From: Anaerolineales bacterium
Lineage (GTDB): Bacteria > Chloroflexota > Anaerolineae > Anaerolineales > Villigracilaceae
Length of the DNA: 7,312 nucleotides
Assembly (NCBI GenBank): GCA_028689195.1
Contig: JAQTWR010000129.1
Location: 1 to 7,312, forward strand
Direction: 5' to 3'
Every line of letters begins with the position of its first letter. Position 1 is the stretch's first letter. The translations under genes and the position numbers were made by a program. Shown in pieces: positions 1 through 4,814 of the stretch. The notes under the pieces were generated by a model. That model ran no database searches, was not told where the DNA came from, and worked only from the letters and a program-made list of their open reading frames with translations.

Positions 1-1203
1 GCGCTTCACCAATCCGCTGACAGGACTGGACGCGCCAAAGACGATCTTGTTATAGAGCATATAAAGCGCGAGCGCGCCGCCCACCACGCGGTAATACGTC
101 CACGCTTCGGAGAACCAGATTTTGAAACTTAATCGCAATTCGTCCATCGGGCTGGGCGTGGACAGGTTCGTATTGATTTTTTTATTTCCAAACCAAAGCG
201 CGAAAAACCTGACGGCGAGAACGAGGACAAAACTGACGACCGCGTCGAAGAGCAGGGCAATGCGCGGAAGATTTCCTATAATCCCGACCTGCGCCGCAAG
301 AATTATCACGCTCGAAAAAATCGCCGCGCCAATCGCGGACGCGATAAAAACCTGTCGAATCAATCCGCGCGGGGTCTGCATTTTGGGATGTTGATATAAA
401 CCCGCAAAATAAAACGTAATCGGTTTTATAACCAAAGCGAGCGCCGTCGCCGCGACCGCGGAACTTGCGTAGGCGTTGTAGCCGGGGAATCCGACTCGCA
501 GCGCAACAGAACTGGTCAACGAAAGGAAGATGGCGAAAATATCGAAGGGCAGCAAAAAACGAATGGGGCGTCCGCGAAAGACGACGTAAATTCCCGCAAT
601 GAACGCGAGAAAAATCAGGTCGAGTCTGCTGAACATGACCAACACGGCAAGCCACGCCAACCCATTGATTTGTTTTTTTCTGACGGCTTTTGCGCGCCAT
701 CCCGCTTCAAAGAAACTCAATCGCTCGACGAACAGCACAATCGCAAAGATCGCCAGCGGACTTTCCAGCCCGGGGCGATACATTACATAATGAATATATC
801 CGTCGAACGCCCAGAAGCAAGCCGCAAGCATGGCGACCGCATTTGAAAGCGAGCGCGACGCGATGCGATAAATCAAGACCGCCGTCGCCGCGTTGAATAC
901 GGCAATGACCATCAACAAAATTCGCAGCGGCAGAATCAAATCAAAGCGGGCGAGGTAGAAAATGGGAATGCAGATCAGCAGCCAAAGCGGATGATAGCCG
1001 TTGGAGATATTGATTCCATCGAACGTGCTGCCTAATCCCTGCGCGATATTTTGCGCCACCTTAAAGTAATAATACGCATCGTCGCGGATGAACCAGGTGT
1101 TGGGAAAGTTATATCCGTCCGCTGTGGCGGCGTAGAAATGGATTCCGAGAATGGTTGTAATTAATAGGGTTTCAAAGAGGGAAAACTTTTTTATTAATTT
1201 CAT
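1..1203 (-). CDS. GT-C-like multi-pass membrane glycosyltransferase, 3' end cut by window
   Basis: The frame is open from an ATG at 1203 to base 1 without a stop, giving 401 residues and continuing outside the window. Translation shows an N-terminal membrane helix (about residues 9-26), then a long extracytoplasmic-type loop with DDAYYYFKVAQNIAQG (41-56) and SNGYHPLW (67-74), followed by many hydrophobic helices. Other family-like spots are GLESPL (145-150), SRLDL (202-206) and a near-terminal NKIVFGASSPVSG (385-397). An acidic pair in the first loop plus the NGYHPLW motif is typical of polytopic GT-C-type transferases that use lipid-phosphate sugars; donor and acceptor cannot be told from sequence. 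No clear Shine-Dalgarno precedes the ATG, and a perfect hairpin sits 12 bases upstream of it. The gene follows the dehydrogenase at 1251-2294 by 47 bases on the same strand. Membrane nature is sure, the glycosyltransferase role is likely. Confidence 0.75.
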   Translation of the reverse strand, partial: MKLIKKFSLFETLLITTILGIHFYAATADGYNFPNTWFIRDDAYYYFKVAQNIAQGLGSTFDGINISNGYHPLWLLICIPIFYLARFDLILPLRILLMVIAVFNAATAVLIYRIASRSLSNAVAMLAACFWAFDGYIHYVMYRPGLESPLAIFAIVLFVERLSFFEAGWRAKAVRKKQINGLAWLAVLVMFSRLDLIFLAFIAGIYVVFRGRPIRFLLPFDIFAIFLSLTSSVALRVGFPGYNAYASSAVAATALALVIKPITFYFAGLYQHPKMQTPRGLIRQVFIASAIGAAIFSSVIILAAQVGIIGNLPRIALLFDAVVSFVLVLAVRFFALWFGNKKINTNLSTPSPMDELRLSFKIWFSEAWTYYRVVGGALALYMLYNKIVFGASSPVSGLVKR

Positions 1204-1214
1204 TGGTTATCTGC

Positions 1215-1247
1215 AATTGACAGTCACCTGTGAGGTGACTGTCAATT
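1215..1247. repeat. Perfect hairpin, GACAGTCA family, copy 1
   Basis: Arms 1215-1229 and 1233-1247 are perfect 15-base inverted repeats (AATTGACAGTCACCT and its complement) around a 3-base loop GTG. A run of seven T (1246-1252) follows the stem on the plus strand, so it could terminate plus-strand transcription. In the minus direction, in which the flanking genes run, the T-tract is missing. It lies between the stop of the oxidoreductase and the start of the membrane glycosyltransferase. Two related hairpins occur at 4120-4154 and 4193-4225. Confidence 0.85.
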
Positions 1248-1250
1248 TTT

Positions 1251-2294
1251 TTACTCAATCTCCAGCGTGATTTTTCCAAAATTTTCGCCATGCCACAATC
1301 TTTCCTGCGCGGCGGCGGCTTCTTTGAGCGGATAAGTTCTATCGAGAATCGGCTTTAGTTTGCCAGCCACGACCAAGTCCATCACTTCGGCAAAATCCGC
1401 CAGCGTGCTCATGGTCGAGCCGATGATGGAGAGATGTTTGGCGAAGACAAAGCGGTTGTCAATTTCGAACTTCGGTCCGCCGCTGTTGCCCACGGTGAGA
1501 AGTCGTCCGCCTTTTTTGAGGGCGCGCAAACTCAGCGGGAAGGTCGTGCCGACGTTATCCACGATCACATCCACGCCGCGTTTTTCGGTGGCGATGAAAA
1601 CCGCCTTCGACCAGTCCGCTTCTTTGGAGCGGTCAACGAGAATATCCGCGCCGAGGGCTTCGGCTTGCTTTAACTTCTCGTCATTCGAGCCAATGACGAC
1701 AACCTTCGCGCCGAGATATTTCCCGATTTGAATACTCGCGCTGTTGACTCCGCCGCCCGCGCCGACAATGGCGAGCGTCTCGCCTGCTTTGAGATTTCCG
1801 CGTTTGACGAGGGAATGCCACGCGGTTTGATAAACCAGAGCCGCCGCAGCCGCTGCGTGGAAGTCAAAATCCGCGGGGAGTTTGTAGAGTTGTCGCGCGG
1901 GCAGGCAGATATATTCCGCGTAGGTTCCGCGAATCGTCTCGCCGAGCAGATGCCAGTTGCGGCACATATTATCCTGTTTGTTCAAACAGAATTCGCATTG
2001 TCCGCAACCGAGGTTGGCGTTGACGACGACGCGGTCGCCAATTTTGAAATCGGCAACGCCATCGCCAAGCGCGGCAATTTCTCCCGCGCCGTCTGCGCCG
2101 TTGATATGCGGCATGTCGAGTTTCAATCCCTGCCAGCCGTTGCGGACGAGAACATCCATGCGATTTAACGCCGCCGCGCGGATTCGAATCAACGCCTCGC
2201 CCGCTTTGGGTTCGGGCGTGGGAAAGTCGGCGTACTCCAAAACTTCGGGTCCGCCGTGTTTGTGGAAGAGAATTGTTTTCATGTTTTTAACCAT
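1251..2294 (-). CDS. Medium-chain zinc-lobe alcohol dehydrogenase / quinone oxidoreductase family protein
   Basis: This 347-residue protein has the size and order of medium-chain dehydrogenase/reductases: a GroES-like N-terminal domain, then a Rossmann domain with the glycine motif VGAGGGV (177-183). Four cysteines (C97, C100, C103, C111; CGQCEFC then NMC) match the structural zinc lobe. The usual catalytic-zinc ligands look absent: the first site reads ALNRMD (42-47) with no cysteine, and the GHE position reads GADGAGE (66-72). This resembles the quinone-oxidoreductase-like branch, which reduces enones or quinones with NAD(P)H. The GSNDEK segment after the second Rossmann strand lacks an acidic residue at the usual place, which leans towards NADPH (inference). 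The start is either the ATG at 2294, with an AAGGTG 10 bases upstream, or the ATG at 2282 giving the more family-like MKTILFHKHGGPEVL. It lies 96 bases after the acyl-CoA dehydrogenase and may be cotranscribed. Substrate unknown. Confidence 0.88.
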   Translation of the reverse strand: MVKNMKTILFHKHGGPEVLEYADFPTPEPKAGEALIRIRAAALNRMDVLVRNGWQGLKLDMPHINGADGAGEIAALGDGVADFKIGDRVVVNANLGCGQCEFCLNKQDNMCRNWHLLGETIRGTYAEYICLPARQLYKLPADFDFHAAAAAALVYQTAWHSLVKRGNLKAGETLAIVGAGGGVNSASIQIGKYLGAKVVVIGSNDEKLKQAEALGADILVDRSKEADWSKAVFIATEKRGVDVIVDNVGTTFPLSLRALKKGGRLLTVGNSGGPKFEIDNRFVFAKHLSIIGSTMSTLADFAEVMDLVVAGKLKPILDRTYPLKEAAAAQERLWHGENFGKITLEIE

Positions 2295-2298
2295 TGGC

Positions 2299-2382
2299 GC
2301 GTCGCACCTTGACCGGAAAATTTAACTTGAAACAGGATTCTTCCCGCTCGCCAAAAAATTTCTGCCCGTTGGTGCGACGCAC
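2299..2382. repeat. Inverted GTGCGACGC motif pair in the 2295-2390 gap
   Basis: GCGTCGCACC at 2299-2308 is exactly complementary in inverted order to GGTGCGACGC at 2371-2380. The right copy belongs to a self-palindrome GTGCG-A-CGCAC (2372-2382) close behind the acyl-CoA dehydrogenase stop. The left copy overlaps the region just upstream of the oxidoreductase start. The 62-base spacing makes a simple terminator less likely than a pair of short dispersed repeats or protein sites. Function unknown. Confidence 0.5.
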
Positions 2383-2390
2383 TCTACGCT

Positions 2391-3560
2391 TTACTTGATC
2401 CCCAACTCAAGGCGCGAAATGACGAGACGTTGAATTTCGCTGGTGCCTTCGTAAATTTCCGTAATCTTCGCATCGCGGAAGTAACGCTCGACGGGCAGTT
2501 CTTTGCTGTAGCCCATGCCGCCGTGAATTTGCACGGATTGATGCGCGACGTACATGGCGGTTTCAGACGCGAATAATTTTGCCATCGAGGCTTCGAGCGA
2601 ATAGCGTCCGCCGTTTGTTTTCGCTTTTTCTTTGGTGAGCGCGGCGTTGTAGATGAGCAAGCGCGCGGCTTCGATGCGCGTTTTCATATCCGCGATTTTG
2701 AATCCCGTGCCTTGAAATGCGCCGATGGGCTGACCAAAGGCTTCGCGTTCGCCCGCGTATTGACGCGCGGCTTCGTACGCGGCTTCGGCGATGCCCAGCG
2801 CTTGCGTGGCGATGCCAATGCGCCCCGCGTCCAAAACGGTCATGGCGATTTTGAAACCATCGCCTTCTTTGCCAAGCAAATTGGCGGCGGGGATGCGGCA
2901 ATCTTCAAAGAGTAGTTCGCTCGTGGCAGATGCGCGGATGCCAAGTTTGGGTTCTTTCTTTCCGCGCGTTAATCCTTTTGTATCGCCTTCGACCAAAAAC
3001 GCGCTGACGCCTTTTTGTTTTTTATCGGGGTCAGTCATCATGAAGACGACAAAGTATCCCGCAACGGGTCCGCTTGTGACCCATGATTTGCGTCCGTTCA
3101 AGACGTAAAAATCGCCGTCGCGTGTAGCGCGGCTTTTCATCGTGCCTGCGTCCGATCCGCTTTGGGGTTCGGTCAGCGAATACGCGCCGATGGCTTTGCC
3201 CGACGCGATGGGCGTGATAAATTTTTTCTTCTGTTCTTCCGTTCCAAAAGTCAAAATGCCGTGACAATACAGCGAGTTGTTGACGGACATAATGACCGCG
3301 TGGGACGCGTCTACCTTGCTGATTTCTTCCATCGCGAGGACGTACGCGAGCGCGTCCATACCTGCGCCGCCATATTCTTCCGGGACTTCAATTCCCATGA
3401 AGCCCAGTTCTCCCATTTTTTTCATCGTGCCATAAGGGAATTCGCCGCTTTCGTCATGTTCGGCGGCGACAGGCGCGATCTCTTTTTGAGCAAAATCACG
3501 CGCCGCGTCGCGGATCATTTTGTGCTCGTCAGTCAGCGGATAAATTGAAAGGTCGGTCAT
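2391..3560 (-). CDS. Acyl-CoA dehydrogenase, short-chain/butyryl-CoA type
   Basis: This 389-residue FAD enzyme would form the trans-2,3 double bond of an acyl-CoA thioester and pass electrons to electron-transfer flavoprotein, or run in the reverse direction in fermenters. Length and domain order match the family: N-terminal helical domain, middle beta domain with the flavin/substrate signature AYSLTEPQSGSDAG (126-139), and C-terminal helical domain with QIHGGMGY and TEIYEGTSEIQR. The glutamate in YEGT (E371) is at the position of the catalytic base in short- and medium-chain dehydrogenases, whereas isovaleryl and long-chain enzymes place it elsewhere. The start is well supported: GGAGG (3567-3571) lies 6 bases before the ATG, with a TATAAT-containing promoter further up. 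Chain length and pathway are not determined by the sequence; short-chain or branched short-chain substrates are the best guess. No ETF genes are in the window. Confidence 0.95.
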   Translation of the reverse strand: MTDLSIYPLTDEHKMIRDAARDFAQKEIAPVAAEHDESGEFPYGTMKKMGELGFMGIEVPEEYGGAGMDALAYVLAMEEISKVDASHAVIMSVNNSLYCHGILTFGTEEQKKKFITPIASGKAIGAYSLTEPQSGSDAGTMKSRATRDGDFYVLNGRKSWVTSGPVAGYFVVFMMTDPDKKQKGVSAFLVEGDTKGLTRGKKEPKLGIRASATSELLFEDCRIPAANLLGKEGDGFKIAMTVLDAGRIGIATQALGIAEAAYEAARQYAGEREAFGQPIGAFQGTGFKIADMKTRIEAARLLIYNAALTKEKAKTNGGRYSLEASMAKLFASETAMYVAHQSVQIHGGMGYSKELPVERYFRDAKITEIYEGTSEIQRLVISRLELGIK

Positions 3561-3566
3561 GGGTTG

Positions 3567-3571
3567 CCTCC
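3567..3571 (-). promoter_or_regulatory. Shine-Dalgarno of acyl-CoA dehydrogenase
   Basis: On the minus strand GGAGG stands 6 bases before the ATG at 3560, ideal spacing, and fixes that start. Confidence 0.85.
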
Positions 3572-3595
3572 AAAGAAAGGATTGTGATTTGTGGG

Positions 3596-3625
3596 ATTAT
3601 ACCGCGTTGAAGGGCTTCATATCCA
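3596..3625 (-). promoter_or_regulatory. Predicted housekeeping promoter for acyl-CoA dehydrogenase
   Basis: The minus strand carries an exact TATAAT (3596-3601) with TGGATA (3620-3625) 18 bases upstream as a four-of-six match to TTGACA. Transcription would begin roughly 30 bases before the ATG at 3560, leaving room for the GGAGG site. The -10 box is convincing and the -35 box is only fair. Confidence 0.5.
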
Positions 3626-3727
3626 TTGGGGAGCGTCTAAAAGAATCGTCTTGTCATTCACACGGAATTTGCCGTTGCGGGTAAATTTCCATGACTGATG
3701 GCAATACCTGCAATAACACTTACATGT
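3617..3727 (-). pseudogene. Possible remnant of a small cysteine-cluster (zinc-ribbon-like) protein
   Basis: Between a TGA (3728-3730) and a TGA (3617-3619) the minus strand has 36 open codons reading TCKCYCRYCHQSWKFTRNGK and ending in LLDAPQWI. The CxCxCxxCH cluster followed by a basic, protein-like stretch looks like a real coding tail rather than random sequence, but the frame has no ATG, GTG or TTG start and is closed by an upstream stop. It fills the gap between the acyl-CoA dehydrogenase and the small membrane protein, and its end overlaps the predicted promoter. It may be the decayed 3' end of a gene, or chance. I cannot name a family. Confidence 0.25.
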
Positions 3728-3731
3728 TCAT

Positions 3732-4013
3732 TTATGCAAACAGCAAAAAGATTCCGCCTATTATAAAAAAAACACCAATCATTAGAAAAAATATGCCATA
3801 TCTTCTAGATTTATTAGAATCATTCATTTCCTCTTCAATTTTAGCAGTTTTGTGGCGCCCCAGAATTAAATTAGAAATATGCATCCCTAAATTATAAATA
3901 ATGGGAATTTTTGAGTTTATTCCATATATAGCCAGTACTCCCCTCCAAATCGCATACACTCCTATTATCAAACAGACAAAAACAAGTTGAATATTTTCAA
4001 GCGAAGCGTTCAT
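3732..4013 (-). CDS. Small AT-rich two-helix membrane protein, unknown function
   Basis: I choose the ATG at 4013 (93 residues, beginning MNASLENIQLVFV) because AAGGAG (4020-4025) sits 6 bases in front. The longer reading from 4061 has no comparable site. The protein has two membrane segments, about residues 8-30 (LVFVCLIIGVYAIWRGVLAI) and 73-92 (IFFLMIGVFFIIGGIFLLF). The loop between them of about 40 residues is charged and contains GRHKTAKIEEEMNDSNKSRR. A TACAAT hexamer at 4040-4045 could be a -10 box. Base composition is clearly AT-richer than in the dehydrogenases next to it, suggesting a different origin, perhaps together with the toxin block upstream. Small two-helix proteins beside toxin cassettes can be immunity proteins, but nothing here ties it to a toxin. 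I do not recognise the family. Confidence 0.7.
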   Translation of the reverse strand: MNASLENIQLVFVCLIIGVYAIWRGVLAIYGINSKIPIIYNLGMHISNLILGRHKTAKIEEEMNDSNKSRRYGIFFLMIGVFFIIGGIFLLFA

Positions 4014-4019
4014 TTCACT

Positions 4020-4025
4020 CTCCTT
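4020..4025 (-). promoter_or_regulatory. Shine-Dalgarno of small membrane protein
   Basis: AAGGAG on the minus strand, 6 bases before the ATG at 4013. It decides the start in favour of the 93-residue form over the ATG at 4061. Confidence 0.75.
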
Positions 4026-4119
4026 ACCGTATAGTTTTGATTGTAAAAACATTAAGCCCAAGTGATTAAGGCGCTGCGGAAACCTGTCAGGTATGCTGCC
4101 TGTGCGTGAGAAGGTTTTG

Positions 4120-4154
4120 AGTTGACGATCATCTCCAAAAGATGACTGTCAACT
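4120..4154. repeat. Imperfect hairpin, GACAGTCA family, copy 2
   Basis: Arms 4120-4134 (AGTTGACGATCATCT) and 4140-4154 (AGATGACTGTCAACT) pair over 13 of 15 positions with two adjacent mismatches and a 5-base loop. No T-run follows in either direction, so it is a poor intrinsic terminator. The right arm read in reverse complement is AGTTGACAGTCATCT, sharing TTGACAGTCA with the hairpin at 1215-1247. A short CCTG-T-CAGG palindrome lies at 4083-4091 nearby. Confidence 0.75.
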
Positions 4155-4192
4155 GGGTTACGCCCTTACAAGACCCCATTCCCATTAATAAT

Positions 4193-4225
4193 AGATGACG
4201 GTCACTTGGCAAGTGACCGTCATCT
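4193..4225. repeat. Perfect hairpin, GACAGTCA family, copy 3
   Basis: Arms 4193-4207 (AGATGACGGTCACTT) and 4211-4225 are a perfect 15-base inverted repeat around GGC. It begins two bases after the stop codon of the small basic protein at 4228, an expected place for a transcript end. In the minus direction the stem is followed by ATTATTAATG rather than a T-run. It could therefore be a weak terminator or a 3'-end stabiliser, and is also a member of the repeat family seen at 1215-1247 and 4120-4154. Confidence 0.8.
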
Positions 4226-4227
4226 TG

Positions 4228-4509
4228 TTACGCAGAAGCCTTTGCCTTGCGGACGGGGCGTTTGCGTTCGCTCTTGCGGATGCCGCCCGCCATTTCGTAT
4301 TGACTGCTGTCTTTGCCGTATTTTGCCGCGACGCCGGTCAACATGCGTTCGTTGAGGTCGCGCAGGGCTTTCTCGGCGGAGAGGACGGCGTTATAGACTT
4401 CGTCCACTTGGGAGAGCAGGGTATTGTAGGCGCTGAGTTTGGTTTGTCTTATGTTGTGTTTGTTCGGCAGGTTGTCTGAAACCAACAAACACCCATCAAA
4501 GTGATAATC
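4228..4509 (-). CDS. Conserved-looking small basic protein or 3' gene fragment, unknown function
   Basis: The open stretch runs from just after a TAA (4510-4512) to TAA at 4228. It contains no in-frame ATG near its 5' end. The first usable start is TTG at 4488 (86 residues), with codons DYHFDGCL readable before it. The core appears helical (about residues 15-50 of the TTG form, TLLSQVDEVYNAVLSAEKAL), followed by LNERMLTGVAAKYGKDSSQY and a lysine/arginine-rich end, AGGIRKSERKRPVRKAKASA. This C-terminal block looks like a conserved hypothetical family, from memory only, which I cannot name. Its GC-rich codon use differs from the AT-rich immunity-like gene immediately upstream. With no good start or Shine-Dalgarno, it may be a 5'-truncated gene left by insertion of the toxin cassette, or may be translated by read-on from the preceding stop. 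A hairpin follows its stop. Confidence 0.5.
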   Translation of the reverse strand, partial: DYHFDGCLLVSDNLPNKHNIRQTKLSAYNTLLSQVDEVYNAVLSAEKALRDLNERMLTGVAAKYGKDSSQYEMAGGIRKSERKRPVRKAKASA

Positions 4510-4788
4510 TTATATAACCTCAATCGTCTCGCCTTTCCAATGAAAGGCGCGGCGTATGTTGTCAATTATAGCCTCGCGCTTATTTCTGTCAATTCGTTCA
4601 TGATTATAAGGAGACTCCCAATTGCGAATGGATTCCTTCCGCATGCCGATGTTACTTGGACTTGCTAATATTTCAGAACTAATATAAAGTATTTTGGATC
4701 CTTCAGTGTATACAAGTCTGTGTATCTCAACTTTAATTGAGAAACCTTCATCACTTTCAATTACGTTGACTTTTGGTATTTTAAACAT
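4510..4788 (-). CDS. Imm74-like candidate immunity protein for the adjacent Rhs toxin tip
   Basis: This 92-residue soluble protein has no signal peptide or membrane segment. Beta-rich N-terminal sequence (VNVIESDEGFSIKVEIHRLVY) is followed by LYISSEILASP, then SIRNWESPYNHERID and a C-terminal helix REAIIDNIRRAFHWKGETIEV. The W-x-x-P with a following R/K-rich helix ending NIRRAF recalls the Imm74 family of polymorphic-toxin immunity proteins; this is from memory and needs a profile search. It starts 26 bases after the toxin-tip stop, with AAAGG (4795-4799) 6 bases before the ATG, so the two are probably cotranscribed and the protein would neutralise the tip's C-terminal domain in the cytoplasm. 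Composition is AT-rich. The existence of the gene is secure, its immunity role is inferred mainly from position. Confidence 0.75.
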   Translation of the reverse strand: MFKIPKVNVIESDEGFSIKVEIHRLVYTEGSKILYISSEILASPSNIGMRKESIRNWESPYNHERIDRNKREAIIDNIRRAFHWKGETIEVI

Positions 4789-4814
4789 ATGGCGCCTTTA
4801 TCTAAATGATTAGG

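Noticed and set aside
182..700. Long minus-strand reading frame of 172 codons, and plus-strand frames over 122-896
   Set aside because: They overlap the 401-codon membrane-protein frame (1-1203), which has coherent hydrophobic helices and family motifs. The others are Arg/Ser-rich frame shadows.
1215..1252. Intrinsic terminator for the oxidoreductase
   Set aside because: The T-run is on the plus-strand side; in the gene's direction the stem is followed by GCAGATAACC, so I annotate it as a repeat hairpin instead.
1360..2325. Several plus- and minus-strand frames within the oxidoreductase
   Set aside because: Shadow frames of a clear dehydrogenase gene, with no motifs and no ribosome sites.
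2563..3548. Plus- and minus-strand frames within the acyl-CoA dehydrogenase
   Set aside because: Shadow frames of a fully conserved enzyme, compositionally Arg/His/Ala-rich.
4193..4225. CRISPR repeat or transposon terminal repeat
   Set aside because: Only three diverged hairpins, far apart, with no spacer regularity, no cas gene, no transposase and no target duplication seen.
4195..4479. Plus-strand frame of 94 codons over the hairpin and the small basic protein
   Set aside because: It begins inside the perfect hairpin, has no ribosome site and opposes the strand of a conserved-looking C-terminal block.
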